This document shows positions 1 to 7,940 of a DNA stretch of 10,230 nt, in pieces; position 1 is the first letter of the stretch, and each line of letters starts with the position of its first letter. The position numbers and the translations under genes are program-made. Origin of the DNA: Actinobacteria bacterium UBA2541. GTDB taxonomy: Bacteria; Actinomycetota; Actinomycetes; Nanopelagicales; Nanopelagicaceae. The DNA lies in NCBI GenBank assembly GCA_002340925.1, contig DDMR01000102.1:1706-11935 (forward strand), written 5' to 3'. Under the pieces are notes generated by a model. That model did not search any database, had not been told where the DNA came from, and worked only from the letters and a program-made list of their open reading frames with translations.

Positions 1-512
1 CCACCAACAAAAAATGAATGAATTTGAATTGAAACATTGAAGCTCGCGAGTGCACCACCAATTACGCCACCAAACAGACCACCGATTGACCACATGGCAT
101 GAAAAGTGCTCATTACTCGCTTTCCCGCCTTATTTTCCAAGGCAGCAGCATGTGCATTTATAGAAAGGTCGTGGATTGAAGAGAGAACTCCATAAACAAA
201 TAGTGAAAATAGAAACCAAGGAAGATTGAAAAGTAAACCAACTAGTGGCACCGCTAAGGCGAGGGTAAATGCAGACAATCTAACTACTGGACCACTGCCA
301 TATTTGGCTGCGGCTTTACTCGTAGGGCGAAGCGCTGCGAGGACCCCAAGTGATGCACAGAAAAGTGCGACTCCCAGAACCCCATTAGAAATTGCGAGTT
401 CAGATTTGAAGTCTGGGATTCTAGAGACGAAGTTCCCAACTGAGAATCCGTTGATGAAAAATGCAATTAAGATTGCGAGTCTGGCCTTTAGAAATTCATC
501 TTTCGCAAACAT
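1..512 (-). CDS. MFS transporter, YbjJ/fucose-permease-like (C-terminus cut by window edge)
   Basis: Reading the minus strand from the ATG at 512 gives 170 uninterrupted codons that run off the left edge, so only the N-terminal half is visible. The protein starts MFAKDEFLKARLAILIAFF and shows about five hydrophobic segments. Two stretches match the YbjJ-like branch of the major facilitator superfamily: SRIPDFKSELAISNGVLGVA after helix 1, and NAHAAALE followed by STFHAMWSIGGLFGG around helices 4-5. It is an inner-membrane secondary transporter; the substrate cannot be read from this fragment, though relatives include sugar permeases and probable effluxers. The ATG is favoured because TAAGAT (519-524, minus strand) ends six bases before it, giving a leaderless start, and no SD is present. 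It diverges from the NCS1 permease across 36 bp. Confidence 0.85.
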   Translation of the reverse strand, partial: MFAKDEFLKARLAILIAFFINGFSVGNFVSRIPDFKSELAISNGVLGVALFCASLGVLAALRPTSKAAAKYGSGPVVRLSAFTLALAVPLVGLLFNLPWFLFSLFVYGVLSSIHDLSINAHAAALENKAGKRVMSTFHAMWSIGGLFGGVIGGALASFNVSIQIHSFFVG

Positions 513-541
513 CTGACAATCTTAGCGACTACCTCTACTCT
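513..541 (+). promoter_or_regulatory. Promoter of the NCS1 permease (CTGACA-N17-TACTCT, leaderless)
   Basis: CTGACA at 513-518 matches the -35 consensus TTGACA at five of six positions. After exactly 17 bases comes TACTCT at 536-541, a TANNNT -10 element, then seven bases to the ATG at 549. Initiation would therefore fall on the start codon and give a leaderless mRNA. The -35 box begins immediately after the antisense start codon of the MFS gene (510-512) and covers that gene's -10/start interval, so the two divergent promoters physically overlap. This is the best-formed promoter in the window. Confidence 0.6.
519..524 (-). promoter_or_regulatory. Probable -10 element of the MFS gene (leaderless)
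   Basis: TAAGAT on the minus strand fits the actinobacterial TANNNT -10 pattern and is followed by six bases and the ATG at 512, placing the transcription start at or next to the start codon. I see no good -35 element at the usual distance. Inference from spacing only. Confidence 0.45.
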
Positions 542-548
542 TGGCCCC

Positions 549-1961
549 ATGCTAGAAATCAATGGAACCAACTTCATTGCGCAAAATGAACGAGGTGGAA
601 CTGCGCGCTCACTTTTCTGGCCCTGGGCTGCAGCAAATGTATCTTTGCTGGCACTTTCATATGGATCATTTTTTCTTGGATTTGGAATTTCTTTTTGGCA
701 GGCGACATTTGCAGCAATAATCGGAACAATCGCCTCCTTCTTTTTAGTAGGAATTAGCTCCCTTGCGGGCAAACGCGCCAGCGCACCCACCATGACAATT
801 TCCCGCGCAGCCTTCGGCGTCAAAGGGAATGTGGTTCCTGGCTTACTTTCCTACTTAATCTTTGTTGGTTGGGAAACTGTCCTAGTTGCACTTGCAACAC
901 TTGCAACCGAAACAGTTCTGACCAGAGTTGGAAATATCGAACCAAATGTCTCGCGGATCATCGGGTTTTCGATAGCCGCAGGCTTAACTATCGTTGGTGG
1001 AGTTCTTGGCTTTAAAGTAATAATGCGAATTCAAAAAGTTCTAACTTTGTTAACAATTACCTTAACTGCTGGCTATATTGCTTTGACTGCGCATCTGGTT
1101 AATTGGGACTCAGTATCTGCAATTCCTAGCGGTAATATTCAAGCTTTCTTGGGCGCACTTATTTTCGCAATTACCGGAATCGGCCTGGGTTGGGTCAACT
1201 GCGCCGCAGATTATTCGCGTTACTTACCACGCACTGTTTCCAGCAGAGGTGTAGTTGGATGGACAGTTTTTGGTGCATCAATTGTTCCCATTACCTTAGT
1301 TATCTACGGTTCAATGTTGGCAGGAAGCAGCAAAGATCTTGCCGATAAAATCGGAATGGATCCAATCGGTGCACTTACAACACTTGTTCCAACCTGGTAT
1401 TTAATTCCCTTCGCAGCTGTTGCAATTCTGGGGCTAATTGGCGGTGCCATCCTTGATCTGTATTCATCTGGGCTTGCGTTGATCTCTGTCGGGGTTCCAA
1501 TAAAGCGACATGTTGCGGCGTCGATAGATGCAGTAATCATGGCTCTTGGAACAATTTATATTGTTTGGATTGCTAAAGAATTCTTTGGACCATTCCAAGG
1601 GTTTCTAATTACTCTTGGAGTGCCAATTGCAGCTTGGTCTGCAATCTTTGTTGCAGATGTCTTTATGCGCAAGCGCGATTTCAAAGAGGAAGATTTGTTT
1701 AACCCTAAGGGTATTTATGGTGCCTGGAATTTGCGTTCACTTTCATTAGTTGCAGTCGGAGCCATTGTTGGTTGGGGATTTGTTACGAACACCTTCGCTG
1801 GCTGGCTTTCTTGGCAGGGATACTTCATGGAATTAATTGGCGGTAAAGATGGACCGTGGGCATATTCAAATGTTGGTGTAATTTTCGCTTTAGCAATTGG
1901 CTTCTTCGGCCACATTCTCTTATCTAGGAAAAATATTGCACGACAAGAGAGTCAGAGTTAA
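549..1961 (+). CDS. NCS1-family cytosine/purine permease (CodB-like)
   Basis: This 470-residue integral membrane protein belongs to the nucleobase:cation symporter-1 family, which imports cytosine, purines, hydantoins or related compounds using an ion gradient. Visible evidence includes about 12 hydrophobic segments, an N-terminal NERGG followed by a first helix containing ANVSLLALSYGSFFLG (residues 29-44), SRAAFGVKGN (85-94), and the NCS1-type stretch NCAADYSRYLPR (217-228) after a glycine-rich helix. Length is normal for the family (about 420-500). The ATG at 549 is chosen because a -35/-10 pair places transcription initiation there; there is no SD. The stop (1959-1961) directly abuts the guaB1 stop on the other strand. 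Substrate is uncertain: the neighbouring purine-interconversion gene makes a nucleobase plausible, but that is inference. Confidence 0.88.
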   Translation: MLEINGTNFIAQNERGGTARSLFWPWAAANVSLLALSYGSFFLGFGISFWQATFAAIIGTIASFFLVGISSLAGKRASAPTMTISRAAFGVKGNVVPGLLSYLIFVGWETVLVALATLATETVLTRVGNIEPNVSRIIGFSIAAGLTIVGGVLGFKVIMRIQKVLTLLTITLTAGYIALTAHLVNWDSVSAIPSGNIQAFLGALIFAITGIGLGWVNCAADYSRYLPRTVSSRGVVGWTVFGASIVPITLVIYGSMLAGSSKDLADKIGMDPIGALTTLVPTWYLIPFAAVAILGLIGGAILDLYSSGLALISVGVPIKRHVAASIDAVIMALGTIYIVWIAKEFFGPFQGFLITLGVPIAAWSAIFVADVFMRKRDFKEEDLFNPKGIYGAWNLRSLSLVAVGAIVGWGFVTNTFAGWLSWQGYFMELIGGKDGPWAYSNVGVIFALAIGFFGHILLSRKNIARQESQS

Positions 1962-3406
<1,445 letters not shown>

Positions 3407-3438
3407 CCCCTGCCGATGCGCAAGCGGGAAGGTATTGC

Positions 3439-3444
3439 TAGAGT
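3439..3444 (+). promoter_or_regulatory. Probable -10 element of the TPR gene (leaderless, decides the start)
   Basis: TAGAGT is followed by seven bases and the ATG at 3452, the same geometry as other transcription-unit heads here. This favours 3452 over the in-frame ATG at 3416, which has only the poorer TATACC upstream. Inference; no good -35. Confidence 0.4.
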
Positions 3445-3451
3445 CATCGTC

Positions 3452-4384
3452 ATGAGTGAGGACGAGGAGTCAACGGACGATATCGTCACCGAGGAGATGC
3501 TCTGGGAGCGAATTCCAGAAACTCAAGGCTTAGATCGCGCTAATACCTATTACGAGTTAAGCGCTCGAATCTATGCGCGTGGTCAATATGACGAAGCGCT
3601 CGCACTTGCTGAAACTGCACGAGATATTTATGCCGAACTAGGTTCAGTTGTTCCATCTGATGGTTTAGCGCAGGCTTATTCAGCGATTGGATATAACTTA
3701 AATCAATTAAAGCGGATGAATGAAGCCGCAAATGCAATGAGTAAAGCTGTTGACTTACTTCGCGAATCAAAATCTCCGTTAGCAATTGATTTGGCTTGCA
3801 CTCTTGGCGAATGGTGGTTCTCCTCAAAAGAGTATGAGAAAACAATCGAGTGCATGTCCGAATGTGTTCAAGAGCATTTAGTTGACGGGAATGACAGCGG
3901 CGCAGCTAATGATTTACATCTAATTGGGTGCGCACAACGTGAGTTAAAAGAGTATGGGCTAGCACTTGAATCATTTAGAGAAGCTCGCGATTTATTCAAG
4001 AAATTAAAGGAAGTCATAAACGTCGCAAGATGCGATCAAAAAATTGCCCACTGTTTGATAGAAATTGGTGATGGCGATGGTGCAATAATCGCAGCCCAGA
4101 AATCACTAGATGTTTTTGTAACTGCCCACGATCACTATCGAGAGACTTATTCACTTCTGGAATTAGGGAAAGCCCAAATAGTTGCTGGGCTTGGCGAAGA
4201 AGGTTTAAATACTTTAGATCGGGTCTTAGAAATTGCAACAGATCATGACAATAAGGATTTTGAATTCATTCTAGAAATTGAGAATCGGATGGCTGATGTT
4301 TTGCAATCCTTAGGTCGAGTAGATGAAGCAGATGAGATTCGTCGCCGAATTAAAGCTGTTGAAGAGGTAGTAAAAGAAGATTAA
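3452..4384 (+). CDS. Acidic tetratricopeptide-repeat protein of unknown function
   Basis: I do not recognise a named family. From the ATG at 3452 it is 310 residues, beginning MSEDEESTDDIVTEEM. After an acidic leader of about 20 residues, nearly the whole chain is helical repeats of TPR type: clear units at about 29-62 (with YARGQYDEALALAETARDIY), 72-105 and 153-186 (with LKEYGLALESFREARDLF), and weaker ones at about 112-143, 193-226, 230-263 and 274-303. There is no signal peptide, membrane segment or catalytic domain, so it should be a cytoplasmic protein-binding scaffold. An in-frame ATG at 3416 would add 12 residues (MRKREGIARVIV); I prefer 3452 because of the upstream -10 element and the protein-like acidic start, and neither ATG has an SD. 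The stop overlaps the methyltransferase stop on the other strand in a shared TTAA. It could be a partner of something encoded elsewhere; function is unassigned. Confidence 0.8.
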   Translation: MSEDEESTDDIVTEEMLWERIPETQGLDRANTYYELSARIYARGQYDEALALAETARDIYAELGSVVPSDGLAQAYSAIGYNLNQLKRMNEAANAMSKAVDLLRESKSPLAIDLACTLGEWWFSSKEYEKTIECMSECVQEHLVDGNDSGAANDLHLIGCAQRELKEYGLALESFREARDLFKKLKEVINVARCDQKIAHCLIEIGDGDGAIIAAQKSLDVFVTAHDHYRETYSLLELGKAQIVAGLGEEGLNTLDRVLEIATDHDNKDFEFILEIENRMADVLQSLGRVDEADEIRRRIKAVEEVVKED

Positions 4385-5016
4385 TTGTTTAGGTGCTGCA
4401 TTGCCCAGGCATACATGGCAATTGCACCAGCAGCAGATGCATTCATTGATCTCGTCGATCCATACTGTCTAATTGCAAGAACTGTTTCACAGATTTCAAC
4501 GGCCTCATCTGACATCCCAGCCCCTTCTTGCCCAAAGAAAAGAACACACTTTTTAGGCAACTCAGTAGTTTCTAACTCTTTTGAAATTGGCAAATTATCA
4601 ATTCCAATTATCGGAACACTATTTTCGTCACACCAAATTTTAAAATCAGCAATAGTTGGATGATGCAATACATGAAGGTATTTATCTGTAACCATCGCAC
4701 CGCGTTTATTCCAATCGCGTTTACCGACAATATGAACCTTTGAAACATTAAAAGCATTTGCTGTTCGAACTACTGAACCAATATTTAAATCATGTTGCCA
4801 ATTTTCTATAGCTATCTGTAAATCATGTCGCTTAGTATCTAAATCTGCGACTATTGCTTCAACGCTCCAATATCGGTAGTGATCTAAAACATTTCTTCGG
4901 TCTCCGTTTGCGAGAAGCTCTGAATCAAAATGTTCTGCCTCAGGCCACGGTTTTGGATGTGGGCCAACACCAACCACTGGATAGAATTCACCAGGTCCGA
5001 TTTCAGCAGTTGTCAT
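4381..5016 (-). CDS. SpoU/TrmH-family RNA 2'-O-methyltransferase
   Basis: This 211-residue SPOUT-class enzyme should transfer a methyl group from S-adenosylmethionine to a ribose 2'-hydroxyl in tRNA or rRNA. The three SpoU motifs are present in order: motif 1, NIGSVVRTANAF (78-89, with Arg84); motif 2, LFFGQEGAGMS (159-169); and motif 3, IRQYGSTRSMNASAAGAIAM (182-201), which form the knotted SAM site and dimer interface. There is no extra N-terminal RNA-binding (L30e-like) domain, but about 70 residues precede motif 1 and may help substrate binding. The exact target nucleotide cannot be read from sequence, so I give no symbol. The start is taken as ATG 5014-5016 rather than the in-frame TTG six bases upstream, because TAATGT (5023-5028) ends six bases before that ATG. 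Its stop overlaps the TPR gene's stop. Confidence 0.88.
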   Translation of the reverse strand: MTTAEIGPGEFYPVVGVGPHPKPWPEAEHFDSELLANGDRRNVLDHYRYWSVEAIVADLDTKRHDLQIAIENWQHDLNIGSVVRTANAFNVSKVHIVGKRDWNKRGAMVTDKYLHVLHHPTIADFKIWCDENSVPIIGIDNLPISKELETTELPKKCVLFFGQEGAGMSDEAVEICETVLAIRQYGSTRSMNASAAGAIAMYAWAMQHLNN

Positions 5017-5022
5017 ACCCAA

Positions 5023-5028
5023 ACATTA
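5023..5028 (-). promoter_or_regulatory. Probable -10 element of the RNA methyltransferase gene (leaderless)
   Basis: TAATGT on the minus strand is followed by six bases and ATG 5016. It lies in the 24-bp gap to the divergent EamA gene, next to that gene's SD sequence. It supports the ATG over the TTG at 5022. No clear -35. Confidence 0.45.
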
Positions 5029-5035
5029 GGGGGAG
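5029..5035 (+). promoter_or_regulatory. Shine-Dalgarno site of the EamA gene
   Basis: GGGGGAG ends five bases before ATG 5041, a normal SD spacing. It settles the start at 5041 against an in-frame ATG 111 bases upstream, and implies that this mRNA, unlike its neighbours', has a 5' leader. Confidence 0.7.
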
Positions 5036-5040
5036 TTTGC

Positions 5041-5940
5041 ATGAAGCAAAAATCCTGGCTCCCTATTTATTTGATACTTGGCTTGGTTTGGGGATCCTCC
5101 TTTGTATTTATCAAGCTAGGTCTAGAATTCTTAACTCCGGTCGGCGTTGCATTTGGAAGATGTGCTCTTGGTGCGATGATTCTGTTACTGATTGTAAAAA
5201 TTCGAGGAATCAAACTTCCTACGGATCCTAAAACTTGGTTTATTCTCTGGGTCGTCTCACTCCTTCTAAATGTTTTCCCTGGATTCTTATTTGCATATGC
5301 CCAACAAGAAGTCACAACAGTTCTTGCTGGAATCATAAATTCCTTCACTCCATTGGCCACCCTAGTTTTTATCTTTATCTTCTTTAGATCCGAGAAGATT
5401 CAAAACCAGCAAATTCTTGGGTTAGTGGTAGGCGGAGTTGGTGTAATAGTTGTGCTCGGAATTTGGAATGGAGTTGGGACCGGTTCTGGCGATGGTGTGC
5501 TCGCCCTTTTCGCAGCTGTAACTTGTTACGGTCTTTCTTATCCGATAATTAGGAAGTATCTGATACCACTAAATCTAACTGCTGAAGCACTTGCCGCAGG
5601 ACAAGTAACAGCCGGGGCACTAACTCTTCTGCCATTTTATTTAATGGATGGAGTAGCTAGCGCTGAATATCGCATCGGCCCAGTTCTTGCAGTGATGGCA
5701 CTAGGAATCTTTGGTACTGGATTTGCATACATCTGGAATTTCCAAATCGTAGAACGGGCAGGAAGTTCTGTCGCAAGTTCAGTTACTTACTTAACGCCAG
5801 TCGTAGCGGTATTCATTGGATGGATTTTTCTTAACGAGAACATCACTTGGCACGAACCGGTCGGCGGTGCAATAGTTGTTCTGGGAGCAGCAATTTCACA
5901 GGGTAGATTTAGTAAGAAAGTGGCGGAGAAGAGTGATTAA
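5041..5940 (+). CDS. EamA-family (drug/metabolite transporter superfamily) permease
   Basis: This 299-residue membrane protein has ten predicted hydrophobic helices arranged as two EamA repeats (about residues 8-138 and 150-283). Repeat 1 opens with LGLVWGSSFVFIKLGLE and shows the repeat-end pattern GVGVIVVLG; repeat 2 contains SSVASSVTYLTPVVAVFIGW and ends with GGAIVVLGAAIS. Such proteins usually export amino acids or other small metabolites; the substrate cannot be assigned. The start is ATG 5041, with a good SD; a longer reading from 4930 would add 37 residues that are only antisense to the methyltransferase gene and non-membrane-like. No promoter is obvious; TAGAAT at 4982-4987, inside the divergent gene, is a weak -10 candidate. 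Its last eight bases overlap the start of the carboxypeptidase gene, so the two are probably co-transcribed and translationally coupled. Confidence 0.87.
   Translation: MKQKSWLPIYLILGLVWGSSFVFIKLGLEFLTPVGVAFGRCALGAMILLLIVKIRGIKLPTDPKTWFILWVVSLLLNVFPGFLFAYAQQEVTTVLAGIINSFTPLATLVFIFIFFRSEKIQNQQILGLVVGGVGVIVVLGIWNGVGTGSGDGVLALFAAVTCYGLSYPIIRKYLIPLNLTAEALAAGQVTAGALTLLPFYLMDGVASAEYRIGPVLAVMALGIFGTGFAYIWNFQIVERAGSSVASSVTYLTPVVAVFIGWIFLNENITWHEPVGGAIVVLGAAISQGRFSKKVAEKSD
5925..5928 (+). promoter_or_regulatory. Shine-Dalgarno site of dacB inside the EamA gene
   Basis: GGAG followed by four bases precedes the GTG at 5933. It supports this start, which gives a clean signal peptide, over the in-frame ATG at 5876, which would add 19 charged residues encoded within the EamA gene. 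Confidence 0.6.
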
Positions 5941-7063
5941 ACTACGGTTAATTTCTCTCATATCAGCCATGGTCTTGCTGGCTTCATTTAATCCGAGTGC
6001 ACATGCAGTATCGGTTCCAAAAACCTTTAAGAAACTCGCTACTTCTTCGACCCTTGCGAAACCAGGAATTATTGTTTTTGATCCAGCAACGCAGACTGAA
6101 ATTTATTCAGATGCTGCGGATGAGCCTCGTGCTCCGGCTTCGGTCCTTAAAATAATTTCTGCGGCTGCAGCGATTTATGCCTTCGGGCCTGACAAAGTAT
6201 TTAATACAACAATTAATTCAACAGAAGATCCCGATGTCTATATTTTGCAGGGCGAGCGTGATCCATGGCTGACAACAAGTGCAAGTGAGGCGAAGCGATC
6301 GAATCGCGCACTTTCTACCAAACTTATTAATGAAATCATTAATAGGCGTGGCGATTATGCTGGCTTGAAAATTAAGTTTTATGGCATGTTTGATGCTGAC
6401 ATAAAAAGCCTTAGGACTTATTACGGTAACGAAATTAAGTTTGAAAGAATTATTAAGCCACCGGCTACCCCAGATCAAGAGCCAACAGAGATTTCAAGAG
6501 TAACTTCTCCGAAATTACGCAAAATTCTAAATTTCACTCTTCTATGGAGCGATAATGTGTTGGCAGATCGGGTAGCCCGAAATGCTGCTGCGAAACTGGG
6601 CTATTCGCGTGATGATTTAAGTTTGAATCTAGCCTTTGAAGATACGTTAAGTTCTCTTGGTGTGAATTCAACCGGTCTAAAGGTTTTTGATGGCAGCGGG
6701 CTTTCACGTGAAAACAGAGTCTCTGTCCGAACAGTTGCTGAGCTCTTGCTTAAGATTAGGAATGAACCACAGTTCCAAGCTGTTTATGACGGCCTTCCGC
6801 TTTCTGGTAAAACTGGAACACTGAAGAAGAGGTTTCAGGAATCTGCTTCAACCGCAAAGGGATTAGTTAAAGCTAAAACCGGTTGGATTAATTCTTCCGT
6901 AACTTTAGCTGGGTATGTCGAAGCTGGAGATAGCGAATACGTCTTCGCGGTTATTGCAAATCGTTTGACCCCAACTGAAACTACTCGGGATCGAGCGCGA
7001 AAGATAATAGACAGGATGTTGGCCAGCATCGCAAAACCGATTCAAATAGCGCCAGTAGGCTAG
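5933..7063 (+). CDS. dacB: D-alanyl-D-alanine carboxypeptidase/endopeptidase, S13 (PBP4) family, short form
   Basis: A secreted serine peptidase of 376 residues that trims D-Ala from, or cleaves cross-links in, peptidoglycan. A signal peptide is evident: MIKLRLIS, a hydrophobic core to about residue 20, and probable cleavage after AHA (23-25). Active-site motifs are SVLK (Ser70, Lys73, in RAPASVLK), SDN (207-209) and KTG (315-317, in KAKTGW). GTLKKRF (295-301) also matches the family. The SxxK-to-SxN distance is only about 137 residues, against about 240 in E. coli PBP4 as I recall it, so the inserted domains II/III are much reduced. The third motif continues with Trp instead of the common Thr/Ser, and a second KTG occurs at 293-295. 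The GTG start overlaps the EamA stop by eight bases. It is followed after four bases by ctaB, not by the tilS-hpt-ftsH genes that often follow it in actinobacteria. Confidence 0.88.
   Translation: MIKLRLISLISAMVLLASFNPSAHAVSVPKTFKKLATSSTLAKPGIIVFDPATQTEIYSDAADEPRAPASVLKIISAAAAIYAFGPDKVFNTTINSTEDPDVYILQGERDPWLTTSASEAKRSNRALSTKLINEIINRRGDYAGLKIKFYGMFDADIKSLRTYYGNEIKFERIIKPPATPDQEPTEISRVTSPKLRKILNFTLLWSDNVLADRVARNAAAKLGYSRDDLSLNLAFEDTLSSLGVNSTGLKVFDGSGLSRENRVSVRTVAELLLKIRNEPQFQAVYDGLPLSGKTGTLKKRFQESASTAKGLVKAKTGWINSSVTLAGYVEAGDSEYVFAVIANRLTPTETTRDRARKIIDRMLASIAKPIQIAPVG
7056..7061 (+). promoter_or_regulatory. Possible -10 element of ctaB within the dacB end
   Basis: TAGGCT ends six bases before GTG 7068, the leaderless geometry seen elsewhere in the window. 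Because ctaB is close behind dacB and may simply be read through, this could be chance; only a weak AGG (7062-7064) is available as SD. Confidence 0.25.
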
Positions 7064-7067
7064 GTTC

Positions 7068-7940
7068 GTGCGTAATTTAAAAATTTCACCGTATATCGCC
7101 CTGATGAAATTGCGAGTCGTGGAATTACTTCTGGTTACTACATTGCCTGCGCTTTTTCTCGCAGCCAAAGGCGTCCCTCCACTTGGGCTGACCATTGCAA
7201 CGCTAATTGGTGGAACACTTGCAGCTGGCGCATCTAATGCATTTAACATGATTATTGAAGTCGATTCAGACCGATTAATGGAGCGCACGGCTAAACGTCC
7301 AATTGTTAGTGGCGCCGTAAGTGAAACTCAAGCATTCATCTTTGCATCAGCTTTAACTGTCATTTCGCTCTTAGTATTCTCTATTTTTACAACCCTCTGG
7401 GCAACAGTCTTAACCGCTGCTGCAATTATTTTCTATGTCTTCGGTTATACGATCGGGCTGAAACGTCGCACATCGCAGAACATAGTATGGGGCGGCATCG
7501 CAGGATGCATGCCAGTTCTAATTGGTTGGGCCGCAGTAACAAATTCACTTTCGTTAACTGCCTGGCTTTTCTTCTTGGTAATTTTCTTCTGGACCCCACC
7601 ACACTTCTGGGCGCTGGCAATTAAATACAAGGATGATTATGCGGCAGCGGGAATTCCAATGTTGCCAGTAGTAGCAACCATAAAATCGGTTGAAAAACAG
7701 ATGTGGTTTCACACAATTGGAATGTTCATAACTTCGCTTGGAGTTAATTGGAGTGCAGGTCTTCCGTGGTGGTGCTGGGTTATTACTATTGCAATAGCGC
7801 TTGGCTTTGGGCTTGAATTATTAAAGATTAACGGCCCTGATTCAAATAAGGCTGCTGCAAGATTGTTCCAATGGTCGATAACTTACTTAAGCGTCTTCTC
7901 ACTACTGCTTGTTATCGCGTCGCTTGTTGTAAATCCTTAA
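7068..7940 (+). CDS. ctaB: Protohaem IX farnesyltransferase (haem O synthase)
   Basis: This 290-residue UbiA-superfamily membrane enzyme attaches a farnesyl group to haem B to make haem O, which is needed (often after conversion to haem A) by terminal haem-copper oxidases. It starts MRNLKISPYIALMKLRVVEL, typical of CtaB. The two prenyl-diphosphate-binding acidic regions are visible: NMIIEVDSDRLMERTAKRP (60-78) and YKDDYAAAGIPMLPVV (187-202), with FFWTPPHFWALA (173-184) between them. In the first region the usual first Asp is Glu64, with Asp66 and Asp68 retained. About eight to nine hydrophobic helices are present and length is normal. The start is GTG at 7068, four bases after the dacB stop. 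No ctaA or oxidase subunit gene is in view. The last 29 bases are shared, on opposite strands, with the end of metZ. Confidence 0.93.
   Translation: MRNLKISPYIALMKLRVVELLLVTTLPALFLAAKGVPPLGLTIATLIGGTLAAGASNAFNMIIEVDSDRLMERTAKRPIVSGAVSETQAFIFASALTVISLLVFSIFTTLWATVLTAAAIIFYVFGYTIGLKRRTSQNIVWGGIAGCMPVLIGWAAVTNSLSLTAWLFFLVIFFWTPPHFWALAIKYKDDYAAAGIPMLPVVATIKSVEKQMWFHTIGMFITSLGVNWSAGLPWWCWVITIAIALGFGLELLKINGPDSNKAAARLFQWSITYLSVFSLLLVIASLVVNP

Noticed and set aside
488..823. Minus-strand reading of 111 codons opposite the NCS1 gene start
   Set aside because: It is antisense to a well-supported membrane protein, has no recognisable motif, and conflicts with the MFS gene start and both promoters.
1916..1950. 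Inverted repeat TCTCTT ... AAGAGA near the end of the NCS1 gene, considered as a terminator
   Set aside because: The six-base stem has a 23-base loop and no following T-run, and it is wholly coding; likely chance.
3452..4384. Possible DNA-level tandem repeats in the TPR gene
   Set aside because: Repetition is at the protein-fold level only; the underlying codons differ between units.
5017..5022. TTG 5022 as start of the RNA methyltransferase
   Set aside because: It lies directly against the TAATGT hexamer, upstream of the expected transcription start; ATG 5016 fits the leaderless spacing.
4930..5040. Longer N-terminus for the EamA gene from ATG 4930
   Set aside because: The added 37 residues are polar and aromatic, antisense to the methyltransferase gene, and unlike an EamA N-terminus; ATG 5041 has a good SD and starts the first helix.
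5876..5932. Longer N-terminus for dacB from ATG 5876
   Set aside because: It would overlap EamA by 65 bases and put a charged stretch before the signal peptide; GTG 5933 has an SD and gives a clean secretion signal.
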